A stretch of 64,000 bases of DNA from Butyriboletus loyo (GCA_038093515.1 JBBPSI010000076.1:1-64000), one strand, 5' to 3'. Shown: positions 32,587-44,203, numbered from the stretch's first letter. Translations and numbers: made by a program. The notes: generated from the sequence alone by a model not told the origin.

Positions 32587-35463
32587 CTAGGCACCAATAT
32601 GGACATAGAGGATCTGTTGATCCATGGGGATGTCGCTCGAACGAATACTCCTCAATGTCCTGTGCAACGCCAGAGCTGCTCGAGTGTGATCCAGGTGACC
32701 AGACTCGTCCACTAAATTATCATAAAACCTCGATGTGATCTCGTTTGTGTGCGCGTCGTCAACCGCCCACATCGTTCCAATGACTGAACTGAACCCGGCG
32801 AACTGCATGGCCGCAGCAAGATGAATGACCTCATCGGGACTCTCCTCATCTCCAGCAGTTGTATGACAAGCCGACAGATACGCAAACCTGGCGTTCCGCA
32901 AGTCATATTGCATGATGTGTTCAATCCTCAATAGTCCGTCACCGAACGCAAACCCGGACTTGAACGGGTCCGTCCGATTGGGAATCCCATGACAGGCGAG
33001 GTGAACAAAGTCGTTCTTGTTCAATGCTTCGCCAACCCTGACGATGCTTGCATCCTCGTCTTGAATGCGAGTAAGTGTTGCAACTGACCCAATACGTTGC
33101 GATATGGTGGATAGTTCGGTGTTCACCGAAGCGAGCATTTCCTGTCCCGGAGCCTGCGCCTGCCCTACGACCAAGAAACGATGTTGTTTCAGCGATGGAT
33201 CTGATGAACTTCTCTGTCGCGCGCGAATGAGGGCTGTCAATGTCGGTGTATAGGACGAAATATAGAGATCCGATAGCATGGGTTGGCCATTCCTAAACGG
33301 ACCGGCAGCGTGCAATGGGAGAAGCGAAAACTCGGCGGTCGGGCACCACCAGATGTGCGATTGAGGAGGACAGCAATCCTGAAGGATTTTCACTATTGGA
33401 GAAATAACCATGTCCCAGAGCTTTCGTAGAAAAAATTGGATTCTCCTTGTCATGTCCTGGAACTTGGCGGAGTCAATCAGAGAATGAAGTTCCAATGATA
33501 GTTCAGAGACATCAGCTTTTGTGATGGGAAGAGCAACATGGATGGGATCTTGGTGGGATAGAAGCACCAGTGCATCGCAACCGTATTGGCTGGCATTTAT
33601 AATGACCACTGGACCACTGGCAACAGCGACCTGGAGATCAGAGAACAGTGGAGGCTGGAGGAAACGAGAGAGGCCGGGCAGGTTTCGAATATCAGTGATG
33701 ATATCCTGCAATTGGACGTTGAGACGCCACGCCCGACCATGCTGAGAGTCCACATTGGGAGGGGCATCAAACACACCACGAAGGGAAGTGGTGACCTGGG
33801 TGAACTTGTCCGCCAATTTCTTGCCTGTGTCGCCGGATGCCACAACATCATCAAGAGGTGAGCGAAGGCGGGTTAACTGACTCCAGAAGACACCACGGCC
33901 TTGTTCAAGGAGCTCGACTGCATTGGTGGGATTGCCATAACGAAGACAGGCTGAAAACGCATCGACTGGCAGAGATGTCATGAGCTGTTTGAGTAATGCA
34001 AGATTCTGAGGAAGAGACGGGAGAGTGGCGAGATGGTGAACACTGAGACGCAAAAATGTTTGGTAGGCTAAAACTGTGGTACTATGTTTGCACTCTTCGG
34101 CTCGCTTGATCCATTGTTTGGCACATTCGAGATCAGCGGAGGAGACTGTCTGAGAGACATCGGAAAGCTGGGAATACAAATTGAATGCTTCCTCGAGGTC
34201 AGACACCTGACGGAGCTGGTTGAAACGGGTATGGAGGTAAAATGCGATGTTGTCCAGTGAATGGGCTCGATAAGGATGCCCCTGTGGGCGAAGTTCCAAT
34301 GCATTGCGTTGGAACGCAAGTGCCTCGTCGAGGTCAGACACCTGACCGAGCTGCTTGAAACGGGAATGGAGGTAAAGTGCGATGTTGCCCAGTGAAAGGG
34401 CTCGATGAGGATGCCCCTGTGGGCGAAGTTCCAATGCGTTGCGTTGGAGCGCAAGTGCCTCGTCGAGGTCAGACACCTGACCGAGCTGCTCGAAACGGGA
34501 ATGGAGGCAGTTTGCGATGTTGCCCAGTGAAACGGCTCGATGAGGATGCCCCTGTGGGCGAAGTTCCAATGCATTGCGTTGGAGCGCAAGTGCCTCGTCG
34601 AGGTCAGACACCTGACCGAGCTGCTCGAAACGGGAATGGAGGCAGCTCGCGATGTTGCCCAGTGAAACGGCTCGATCAGGATGCCCCTGTGGGCGAAGTT
34701 CCAATGCATTGCGTTCGAGCGCAAGTGCCTCGTCGAGGTCAGACACCTGACCGAGCTGGTTGAAACGGGAATAGAGGCAGCTCGCGATGTTGCCCAGTGA
34801 AAGGGCTCGATGAGGATGCCCCTGTGGGCGAAGTTCCAATGCATTGCGTTCGAGCGCAAGTGCCTCGTCGAGGTCAGACACCTGACCGAGCTGCTCGAAA
34901 CGGGAATAGAGGTAGCTCGCGATGCTGCCCAGTGAAACGGCTCGATGAGGATGCCCCTGTGGGCGAAGTTCCAATGCATTGCGTGCGAGCGCAAGTGCCT
35001 CGTCGAGGTCAGACACCTGACCAAGCTGCTTGAAACGGGAATAGAGGCAGCTCGCAATGTTGCCCAGTGAAATGGCTCGATGAGGATGCCCCTGTGGGCG
35101 AAGTTCCAATGCATTGCGTGCGAGCGCAAGTGCCTCGTCGAGGTCAGACACCTGACCGAGCTGCTTGAAACGGGAATGGAGGCAGATCGCGATGTCGCAC
35201 AGTGAAACGGCTCGATCAGGATGCCCCTGTGGGCGAAGTTCTAATGCTCTCCGTCCGAGCGCAAGTGCCTCCTCGAGATCAGCCATCTCTCCTCCCTGGT
35301 CGAACCGGTCTCTGAGTGAACAAGAAAGTCTTTCTAGTGACCTGGCGTGACTAGAATGCCATTGGGGGTGGAGTTGTAATTCATTGCGGCGGGAAGTGAT
35401 TTCCTGGTCGAGTTCAGACATTGGGACAGAGCCAAAGACGTGGATTAATCGTATCCTGCTCAA
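32587..35463 (-). CDS. TPR-CHAT protein, copy 1 (caspase-like peptidase with repeat array)
   Basis: A long frame ending at the TAG-side bound 32587 encodes an N-terminal array of TPR-type units (about 34180-35300) of 45 residues = 135 bp each, close to identical at DNA level, then a helical linker and a C-terminal CHAT domain. The caspase-like dyad is present: His of HLACHG (32986-33003) and Cys of YLSACHTT (Cys codon 32866-32868), followed by AAMQFAGFSSVIGTMWAVDD. CHAT domains are clan CD peptidases, typically tethered to TPRs. The first in-frame ATG is at 35421; the codon at 35463 is TTG. An upstream exon is likely, because AAAG|GTATGC at about 35508 and TTTGAG|CAGG at about 35460 make a plausible intron. 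Self/non-self recognition or programmed cell death is an inference from family and repeat behaviour. Confidence 0.85.
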   Translation of the reverse strand: MSRIRLIHVFGSVPMSELDQEITSRRNELQLHPQWHSSHARSLERLSCSLRDRFDQGGEMADLEEALALGRRALELRPQGHPDRAVSLCDIAICLHSRFKQLGQVSDLDEALALARNALELRPQGHPHRAISLGNIASCLYSRFKQLGQVSDLDEALALARNALELRPQGHPHRAVSLGSIASYLYSRFEQLGQVSDLDEALALERNALELRPQGHPHRALSLGNIASCLYSRFNQLGQVSDLDEALALERNALELRPQGHPDRAVSLGNIASCLHSRFEQLGQVSDLDEALALQRNALELRPQGHPHRAVSLGNIANCLHSRFEQLGQVSDLDEALALQRNALELRPQGHPHRALSLGNIALYLHSRFKQLGQVSDLDEALAFQRNALELRPQGHPYRAHSLDNIAFYLHTRFNQLRQVSDLEEAFNLYSQLSDVSQTVSSADLECAKQWIKRAEECKHSTTVLAYQTFLRLSVHHLATLPSLPQNLALLKQLMTSLPVDAFSACLRYGNPTNAVELLEQGRGVFWSQLTRLRSPLDDVVASGDTGKKLADKFTQVTTSLRGVFDAPPNVDSQHGRAWRLNVQLQDIITDIRNLPGLSRFLQPPLFSDLQVAVASGPVVIINASQYGCDALVLLSHQDPIHVALPITKADVSELSLELHSLIDSAKFQDMTRRIQFFLRKLWDMVISPIVKILQDCCPPQSHIWWCPTAEFSLLPLHAAGPFRNGQPMLSDLYISSYTPTLTALIRARQRSSSDPSLKQHRFLVVGQAQAPGQEMLASVNTELSTISQRIGSVATLTRIQDEDASIVRVGEALNKNDFVHLACHGIPNRTDPFKSGFAFGDGLLRIEHIMQYDLRNARFAYLSACHTTAGDEESPDEVIHLAAAMQFAGFSSVIGTMWAVDDAHTNEITSRFYDNLVDESGHLDHTRAALALHRTLRSIRSSDIPMDQQILYVHIGA
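34180..35300 (-). repeat. 135-bp tandem coding repeats (TPR units) in CHAT copy 1
   Basis: The word aagttccaatgcattgcg recurs at 34288, 34423, 34558, 34693, 34828, 34963 and 35098, exactly 135 bp apart, with more diverged units at both ends. Most central units differ by only a few bases. Confidence 0.95.
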
Positions 35464-36200
35464 ATGTTAGGTCAGGTAGCTAGTCCCTTGATTTACAGGC
35501 ATACCTTTCGCGAGGTCTTTGTCGTTGCGGATGGTGATCGTTGGGAAGGGTGTGAGAGAGCAAGCCGGGCGCCGCATGCGACTCACACCACGAGTTTGTC
35601 GCTGAGGTAACTGACGCCCATAATCTCCATAATCTCCATGCTGATACTCATGTATAAGGAATGTATCCATCAGTGGCAGATAGTCTGGTCATTGGTAGAG
35701 ATATCGACTCACAGAATGCACCGCGCCACACTCCTTTGCTGAACCCGAGACACCAGCCTTGGTGACAGTAACTAAATTATAAGGATATATTAGTATACAG
35801 GCCTGAATTTAGACGAACCAAAAGTGTCTCAGTGGGCGAAATGACATACGATCACGATGGTGCTGTATTGTCATAGTATCGTCTGCACAATAAGAGTAGT
35901 TCACCGACATCCATCCCCTAAGTTTGTGTACCACTGGGCATCCAACGTATCAAAATACCACGATTACCCACACTGCAAACAATGTACAGAAAAACGATCC
36001 AAATGGTCTAGTTAACGCATGATACAGTGGCCATTGCATGATGAATGCGACGTGCAAAAAAAAGACGTTTCGTTCCACACAGAAAAATCAATAAAATATA
36101 TTACAAAAAAAGTTCGATCCGGGTTGAAAGAAAAAGGCACGCGAAAAGAAGAAAAGAGAAAGCCGAGTGCCACTGACACTGCAAGGCCCGATAATCCACA
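35464..36200. other. Spacer upstream of TPR-CHAT copy 1
   Basis: It probably contains the first exon of the CHAT gene on the minus strand (open 35510-35670, starting at an ATG at 35670). Beyond that nothing is recognised; 35700-36200 is AT-richer with A-runs. Confidence 0.35.
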
Positions 36201-36299
36201 AGACACTAGAGTGTGTCTAGGTATCGGCACGCACGATCAAGCTGCGCCGACGTCTCCCTGACCTATTCACTCGCATCAACACCACACGCAACGAGAAGC

Positions 36300-39200
36300 A
36301 AAGATCGAGGCCAAAATTCAAGCTCACATTTACGGCCGAAAAAGGCTCAAAGTGATGCCCAGGGACGTCCCAAACCGGAATCGGCTGTCCAACCAGGTCT
36401 TCCCAAGGTCCTACAATGTTATTATGTTGCCCAATGTCGTCACGTTCACGGAACCACGCAGGAACGTCCTCCATGCCATCGGGACAGAATCCTGCAGTAC
36501 AGCGCAAAAACCCAACAAATGTTTTCCGGGTTTTGGACGCTGGGTACGTACTTGTCCAAGAGTTCCGTACTCTGTTTGAACTGGCGCACGACCAGCGCTG
36601 TCATCGAAGCATCGACGATACGCTCCTGATCTCGGAGAACATGATGGATGATGGTGTCGGACAACAACGGCGGTGTTGATGGTGGGGGTGGATCGATTAA
36701 AACGACGCCTTTCACCTTGACACCGCGAGTGATCAGAATCCCGGCGATTTCAAAGGCGACGACGCCTCCAAACGACCAGCCTGTGGAAAAACGGATGGAA
36801 TCAGACCTACATATCACACGGGTGTGAATGGAGAAATCGTCGGACCTCCAAGCACTAAAGCGGTATCGTTGACATGTTGCTCGATCGCTACCGCGTACGC
36901 TTGAGCCATTTCCTCAAGCGTTTCCCATGGCTCATCGCAAAATAAACGAGGATTGCTGATCCCCCACACGTCGCGGTGCAACGGCAACAGACGCTCGTAG
37001 TGACTGACAAGGCCACTCCCATCATACACGAGGTAGAGCGGAGCGCGCATACTGTCTATGCACTGTTGCAACGGGACAAGAGCAACCTCGGATGGGTGAT
37101 GGTGACAGACTGGAGATTCCCCACCCTGTATCTTGGCGTCCAAGAACTCTCCGTCGTCCAGATCGTCCACTAAAAAATCGCAAAGGGCTGAGAGCGTAGG
37201 ACATTTGGTAAAAATGTTATGCGGAATGCGTCTGTTCAACGCAGCCCTCAATGCCTGCTGCGCCTCAATGGACCCCAAAGAATCCAGACCGAAGGTTCCA
37301 AGATCAGCGTCGTCTTGAATCTCCTTACTGTCCGCGATCCCAAGCACCTCGGCTATGATGTTACGAGTGCGCTCCCTGTCCACGCGTGAAAGAGGCTTCT
37401 CAAAGATGTCCCCGCTCTCCGAGACCAACGCTTGCGGCGAGGGCGGCCCACTGCATCTCGGATAGAATTCGTCCACGTCGTTGACGTCCATTTTGTCGAG
37501 ACCAAGACCAGCGACGCAGAACATGGTACTACGGATATTGGAACGGGAACGAGCAAAGATGACGCTACGGGGAGAAGAAGGCGTAACGATCGAATTGGAA
37601 TTGGTGCGCATACGACCTCGGGACCCTCTTTGATCCGCTGCAATGGTCAAGCCGCGATGAAGGCTCGTCAACCGGACCCTACAAAACTGTGCGCCTTGAA
37701 GCTGCACAATGACGACAGGCGGGTCGCATTCCAGGACAGCTAATATATCTGCAATGACAAAATCGCGGGGAGAGATCCGATTGTTGTTGCAATAGACAGT
37801 GCAGGGGTGTTTGTCGTCGACAAGATCACGTAGTACTTTGAGTAAGCCGACACCACTGCATATATACGCGTCCGAAATATCGCCTCGCATGTTGACCATG
37901 AAGCCCGCGACATGCAGCAACGTATCCAGAAAGACAGGTTGTACGCCCAGAGAACCAGACAGTGCAATACGCGCGATACCGAAGGCGCCGTCACCACTAA
38001 CAGTCAGTGATTTGATCGTATGATAGTCCTTGGCATAGTCCACGACCCGAGGGAAGACCACCTCGTATGCAGTATGCGTACTAAACACCTGTGGTGTTTC
38101 CTCCTGGGTTGTGAGAACCGCACGCCGAGCGTTACCCGGGAGTTCGAGAGCGAGATTCGACGTCGTTTCTCGAATGGAAGAAAACCGCAAGTCGCCATGT
38201 GCGTGAACATGTTCTTCGCGCGATGACTCCAATCTTGACGTGATGTTGAAGGAGCCTGTCCCGTCCCCGTGGACGGTAACGTGTGTACGAATGATCAAAT
38301 GGATATTCCCCTGAAGCACGAGAGGGCGAGAAAATGCTACGGCACGTAATACGGGAATGCTCCTTCCGAAATCCAATTCCATGTAGCGTTGTGCGATGAC
38401 TGCGCCAGCGAGAGCCTGTTCCAGGTACACGGACGCGGGGCACAACGCATGACCACCGACTTTGTGCCCTTCCATATACCTCGCCAGACATCTGATGGGC
38501 GCCCCAAAGATCGCCGCATTGCCGTTTTGTCGAGACGGGTATTGAGACCAGGAGGTCAACATCGGGTGGTCAGGGATTTGAGGCTTGAGCGTCGGCTCGG
38601 ACGTAGCGTGAACAACGCGATCGCTGTGAGGCACCCAGAATTTCTGCGAGTCAAAGGATACAATGGGAAATCGACGCAAGAACAAGCAGAGCGTTCTTCG
38701 AAAACGCGTCGCCAATCCACAGGAACAGTGGTTCGGTACAGTTGAGCCAAGCTATCTGTTAACGTGTCCCAGGTTGGCGTTTCTTTGAGCATCGATGGAA
38801 GACACAACGTCCCTCGGGACAGCGACAGCGTCGTCTCGATCATAGGCAAACAGATTGCGTGCGGCCCAACGTCAATCCACACATTAACTTGGGAGGAATC
38901 CACATATTGTTCAGGTTCTCGCAGACCCTGGGCGAACAGAGCCGGCTGACGACAATGCTTTACGAAGTAGTCGGCTTGGAACGTCAGATCGTCACCCACA
39001 GGAACGACAGTCCCATATACGTTGGATGCGATGGGGATGGATGGAGGATGGATAGGGAGTGTCGCGACATGATCCCTGAGATCGTCCAGGATTGGATTCT
39101 AGTTGGACATTGAGAATGACAGTCTTGCAACCGAAAGCGAGCGTGAGATGGTTTGCTAATGTTCGTAGGTCTTCAATGGATCCTGAGACCACGCAGGATG

Positions 39201-39490
39201 TCTCCGTGTTTACGCATGGGTCGTCAGAATCTGCGCGGACGGAAAGCTGATGGAGATCATCCCCGTTTTCTCGATGGTGCACGCCCGTGACATTAAACGA
39301 GCCCTTTTTTCTACGATGGAGAGGACAGTCTCGATGGACAGCCTTAGCGTTGTGAGCTCGTGGACGGAAAGCTGATAGAAATCATCCCCGTTTTCTCGAT
39401 GGTGCACGGCTGAGACATTAAACGAGCCCTTTTTGCTACGATGGAGGGTCTCGATGGACAGCCTTAGCGTTGTGGGCTCAAGGTCAGACG
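36300..39490 (-). pseudogene. Decayed non-reducing polyketide synthase (partial MAT-PT-ACP-TE)
   Basis: Order from the 5' end: fragment of the malonyl-CoA acyltransferase (KRARLMSRACTIEKTGM; CVVSGSIEDLR; CKTVILNVQ; ILDDLRDHVATLP), a product-template domain with HxxxGxxxxP (GHKVGGHALCPAS), an acyl carrier with LGTFGLDSLGSIEA (Ser for phosphopantetheine), and a thioesterase (YLVYDGSGL, LGGWSFGG as GxSxG, WDVPGHHFEPF). SAT and ketosynthase are absent. Breaks are visible: loss of the acyltransferase PYAFHS-like motif after VILNVQ (about 39100), a one-base deletion near 38665 at the PYPFDSQKFW motif, a frame change in the thioesterase near 36490, and an internal duplication at 39237-39484. Intact relatives make orsellinic acid-type aromatics. 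The PT-ACP part remains open for more than 600 codons, so decay is recent. Confidence 0.8.
39237..39484. repeat. Two-copy 125-bp tandem duplication inside the polyketide synthase relic
   Basis: The units 39237-39361 and 39362-39484 both begin ggacggaaagctgat and end in tagcgttgtg.gctc, with a few differences and a short deletion in the second. They duplicate part of the acyltransferase-coding stretch. Confidence 0.9.
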
Positions 39491-39652
39491 GACGAAGTCT
39501 CAGAAGTTAGGGTTGGATTCAGCTGAGTTGTAATTCTTAGCCTAGGAGCTAGTATCTACTACGTCTATGCTTATTTTCTCATTTCTGCAGTGACTGTCTC
39601 TTCTCCAGAATCTTCTTATTTCCGACTCTTGTCTTTCCGTTCCTGGTGCCAA

Positions 39653-42217
39653 ATGGATACACTTGAGCTCCAGTGTTGGATCTACGGTGGAGACTTTGAC
39701 ATGGTCTTTCCTGTCGACATATCAAGGACAGAGACCGTCGTAGCCCTCAAAGAAGCTATATGGGATAAGAATAAGAATAAGTTCTCCGCCGCGTCCAGCG
39801 GTACACAAGCGCACGCTCTCAGTCTCTACTCCATCCCCATGCCCGATGATGAAGACTTTGATGCCACGCTCGAGAAGTGGACGTTCGAAGGCAAACAACG
39901 CCTCAACTCGCAATCCAAATTATCCAACCTGAACCTGTCCGATGGCCTCATCATCGTTCGTGGGCCCATTCCTTGTACGCGTTGATCATCGTATTCTGTT
40001 ATCCTTCTGATGGCGAACTTTACTTCTCAGATTCACGCTCAGTTGAACCCACTGTCGTTCTCCCAGACATGACCATTAATTGCTGGGTGCGCGGTGACAC
40101 GATTAGTAGCATCTTCCCCGTCAAAATTTCGAGTACCAAGACTGTCCACTCCCTCAAAAAAGTCATCAAGAATGAGAATCCAGTGACATTTCGCGATGTA
40201 GACGCGGATGAGCTCGCTCTTTACAAAGTTTGTTTTCCATGCGGCGAAGATGACTCCCTTCAAGGTGTGCTTGGCGCTCACACCATCTCCATGCTGGGGA
40301 ACCCTTTGTGGGCTTCACAGCAGCTGTCAGTTGTTTTCAAGTCACTTCCTCCAGACCACCTCCATCTCATCATTGGTATGTGGCATTTGCGATTCGAACT
40401 TGACTTCAATGACGAACATTCTTTGCAATCCAGACTACTTGACTTTGCAATGTTGGATTCGCGGGGCAGATCCTGCACACTCATTTAGAGTCATATCAGC
40501 GAAAGCCAGGGTTGATGATCTGAAAATTTCGATCAAGGCGACATGCAGCCCAACATTTGGTAATCTATCCCCTTTTCGCATGATACTCTACAAGATTCCA
40601 GTAGACGGGGATGCCGAGCTCTGCGAGAGTCTTGGTGCTCTAGGATCGGGTCAACTTCTACAGGGGAAGCAGTTGGTGGAAGAGGTCTTTGCTGACGTTC
40701 CTTTTTCTCAGATGCCACGTGTTGTCGTCGAGCAGGTCGAAGAAAGTAAGCAAAGCCATGACGGTCTTGATTTGTACTCACCCAGACTCCGGATGTTGTA
40801 TTGTAGTACGCAGCGTTGCAGCTGTTCCTTCTACCCCCCGCTCGATTTTTTACCAGGAGTGGGCTCACAGGCTGACAAAGAGCCCTTCCGAGCAAGGAGA
40901 ACCCTCAAATTTCAACATCTTACAGTCGACCAATTACAAGATCGAGTGGTCCCGACCCCGTAAAAACACTCCAACCATCCCAGTCACGCTACTCCACCCC
41001 GTCTTCGGCCAGTTTGTCGACGACTGTCGCACTCACGAGCCAACCGTTGACGATAATACCTTTGTTTTGGAACTTTCCTTACGAATGTCCGACATCTTCG
41101 AAAAAGAGGGTCAGCGACGGCAAGAATTTATCGACATCTTACGCTTCCAAGGAATAAGGATTGTACCGAACTCCATTGGTGGTTTCCACACTGATGGAGA
41201 TGCGCACGTGAACGGTCGTCGCTACTTAATCCTGGAGGTGAAATCTGAGGTCAGTTCTAAAGGCGCCGAGCCTTACTGCCAAGCAATACTCTACTACTTA
41301 GAAGGAAGCAGAGACGAGGCGGTGAAGGACGCGCAGTTCAATTTTCCTTGTTTCATAATCACCCTCTTTGGTGAGTTCTGCTGCGAATCCGGTTCCCCGC
41401 CCGCTGATGAAACACGTCAGGCCCTCACCTCAGTTTCTCGGGCGCAGTCTGGACTGGCCGCCCCAGTTACCAAATTCTCACCACCGTCCTACCTTTGTTC
41501 TGGCATCCGACCGATACCGTGATGCGCCAATCTGCCGCTCGTCGTATTGGTGCATTCAGGAAAGCCTGCCAATCGCTGAGGCAACTCTACGAGAGGTATG
41601 ATCATGCTCCTGCAGACTTCAAGGACTTGCAGCCAGAGTTTCCGCATCCTCGCTGCTACACGAGCTTGGATGGGAAGGACCAGGTGGGTTTCAGGTACAT
41701 CCGTACTCTGGAAGCTAGCAATCCGCTCTTCGTCGTGGAGACAGATACTGGCGAGCGACTCTGCGTCAAGTTTGCGCGGACATACGCTCGAGCGGTGCAT
41801 CAGCAGTGCGCAGCCTGGGGAATCTCGCCATCGCTAAGGGGATTCGAAGCCGTCCCAGGAGGGTGGGTCATGGTGGTCATGGATCTTCTCAAGGAGTACG
41901 AATGTCTTCCGCACGTCACGCACAGCCTCTCCCGCGAACAGAAGAAGAGGCTGAGAGACGAGCTTCGGAGGAGGCTGAAAGATCTTCACCAGATGGACCT
42001 GGTGCACGGAGACGTACGTGATGCGAACGTGATGGTGACGAAGGACCGATTGGGATGGAAGTTGGTCGACTTTGACTGGTCGGGCAAGATTGGGGAGGTA
42101 CGATACCCCATGAACGTGAATCGTGCATCGTATTTGCGACGACCGGAGGGTGCGCTTGATGGCGAGTTGATTCTCGCTGACCACGACATGGAAATGGTAG
42201 ACTATTTGTTCTGGTGA
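39653..42217 (+). CDS. Crinkler-type effector: three ubiquitin-like headers, nuclease-like middle, protein kinase-like C-terminus
   Basis: Five exons (introns 39975-40030, 40376-40433, 40746-40806, 41371-41447) give an exact 770-residue frame. Residues ~1-105, ~110-225 and ~230-345 are three related header units, each starting LxCWxRG and running through FPVxIxxTxTVxxLK, then a Lys-rich helix: the fold of fungal/oomycete Crinkler N-termini. The middle (about 40930-41370) has DGDAHVN...RRYLILEVKSE, a D-(E/D)xK pattern as in restriction-like nucleases. The last third is kinase-like: LCVKFART (Lys in strand 3), LVHGDVRDANVMV (HRD variant) and LVDFDWSG (DFG variant), ending at TGA 42215-42217. 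Crinklers act inside host or rival cells, often in nuclei; no signal peptide is visible. It appears intact between two polyketide synthase relics. Confidence 0.8.
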
Positions 42218-42785
42218 CTTCGAGCAGTTGACTCGCTGGACGACATAAACAAGTCGACGCCGTCCAAATAACTAAGTAGGAAGGAGGTATAAAACATTGT
42301 GATTTATATTCTAGAAAGGAGTGCAGTAATCCAGACGATGGATAAATGTCAGGTGCATAACGTTACATAGTAAGAAGAAGGCAAACCGAATCGGTTTGCC
42401 GTGCTCATTCGCACTTGAGAAGGGCTGGTTAAAAAACGATACATGTAAGTACACTATTCAGCACAAACATTGATGTCAGGGAGATCAGCGAGATCATTGG
42501 GTGATTGAGGGGAGATGGGTGGGCAGAGTTTGTCCACATCAGGTCAAGTACCAGACATACGACTCAAATGGGATGATACAGAAACGTACTCGCTTGCAGG
42601 TCTTGTCCTCGTTGCCTGACTGTGCTGTGGTGGATCGCACGCGATCTTCCGCTCTCGACAGGATAAGCACGCTGGGACATACTTGCGTCAGGGATAGCCT
42701 AGCCCCGGGACATGTAGCAAGGCAGCTTAATCTGTGGGCGGGGATGTGCTGAACCGCGAGTACGAGAACAGAACAGCATCTTTGC
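42218..42785. other. 3' flank of the Crinkler-type gene, nothing recognised
   Basis: No conserved motif is seen on either strand. Confidence 0.4.
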
Positions 42786-43060
42786 GGCGCTGAAAGAATG
42801 TGAGTGATGCCCAGGGACGTCCCAAACCGGAATCGGCCACCCAAACAAGACATCCCAAGGTCCTACAATGTTATTATGTCGCCCAATGTCATCACGTTCA
42901 CGGAACCACGCAGGAGCGTCCTCCAAATGGGGAGGATACCAGGATACCGAAGAATACAGCTCCGGAAGACTGGCAATGTGGCGTAAAGGGAAGCACCCGT
43001 GTTGAGATATTGCCAGCTTCCTTGTCCAGAGAAAACGAGGGTCGCCTGACCCTCGCGCGG
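42786..43060 (-). pseudogene. Fragments of a second polyketide synthase (MAT start fused to TE end)
   Basis: Minus-strand text ATLVFSGQGSWQ, LYATLPVFRSCI (start of an acyltransferase domain) lies directly upstream of DAPAWFRERDDIGRHNNIVG and IPVWDVPGHH (end of a thioesterase). The thioesterase part nearly duplicates 36350-36480. Everything between the two (most of MAT, PT, ACP and TE core) is missing, so this is a deletion remnant of a related gene. Confidence 0.75.
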
Positions 43061-44203
43061 GTGAGAGATGATGGTTCTGTCAGAATATGAATATGGCCGG
43101 AGCGTCCAGTTGCAACAAGAGCATATACTACACCGTAGCTTGTATAGTATATGACAATCCCAGATAATTGCATGTACCCGGGTATGATCGCGGGACCAAC
43201 AGGACAGCCGCCTCGTGAGCGTGAGTTGAGTTGAGGACCTGACGGTCGACAGAGATCTTTCTCTGGGCCCTGAGCATCTCGATTTCAATCTGAGTCACTG
43301 GATTCTCTGAGACCTTCGCATCCTTGTCGAGCGGAGAAATGAACAGCTTTTGGAACCTTGACACATTAGCACCCATCGTCGTGCAGGCAGTGGCCTCGGT
43401 AGGAGACTGCGACGTATGTTGCGAGGGGAAAAAGAAGGCCCCGGCGATCTCAAAGACACGATGGACCGTCATCCAGGTTCTGTTGCCAATGTCTGAAACC
43501 TCAGTGGGCGACGACACCTGGCTTCTTTCCATCACCTTCGCGAGCGTGGCCATTGAGGTGGTACTGTTCCCGGAGGGCGGGATGATGGTCGCATCGCAGA
43601 CTGTGCGAAACCTCGGTGGATGGTTCTTTCGTTGCGGTGCCGATCTTGACCATACAGCTGCGGATTCTGTGAGTGACTGGGTAAAGCTGACGACGAAACC
43701 CGAGATTCTGGATTCCGGACCGCCGGGCCGGTGCAGACTGTCGCCTGACCACATCGTTCCTTTTTTAAAAAAACACAAACGAGATTCAAGATATAGATAT
43801 CGAAAACAGTTTTGTAGCTACCAGCCTACCCGTGATGCAGACCTCTGGAGCCCATTTATCTTGGCGACGGCAGACTTCTGTAATACGATCAAACCCCCAC
43901 CGCTCCACACTCTCATTGTTCCATGGGCTCTCGAAGGCCTCATTGGACAGTACAATTTACATGCAGTTATCTTGTCTACGTGGTGATGTATCGCACAAGA
44001 ATTTACAAGAAGAGTACCAGAAGACTACATAGTGGGAGAACGAACACTCGAACAAGGTTGTAAAAGAGATGAGGAGTCCTCCGTCAACGTTCACCTGTCC
44101 GAAAGCTCGCCATTGCTCCCCACTGACAAAAGTCCATCGTCCATCAGCGCATAAACGCTGTTGTAGATGAAGGAGGATTGTGACCAGACACAGCCGACGT
44201 TGT
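43061..44203. other. Stretch with an unassigned open frame and an inverted fragment
   Basis: A 216-codon minus-strand frame (43128-43778) and an overlapping 220-codon plus-strand frame are both open; neither shows a known domain. The minus-strand segment VTQIEIEMLRAQRKISVDRQV looks protein-like. About 43808-43925 is an inverted partial copy of 44740-44860 from the neighbouring giant gene. Confidence 0.35.

Noticed and set aside
34068..35129. Long open frame antiparallel/shifted through the TPR repeats (about 353 codons), and similar ones on the plus strand
   Set aside because: They are shadow frames kept open by the 135-bp periodicity; they have no independent domain, and the TPR-CHAT frame explains the sequence.
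34180..35300. Regular 135-bp repeats as a CRISPR-like or satellite array
   Set aside because: They are in frame, encode 45-residue TPR units, and lie inside a CHAT gene of a eukaryote.
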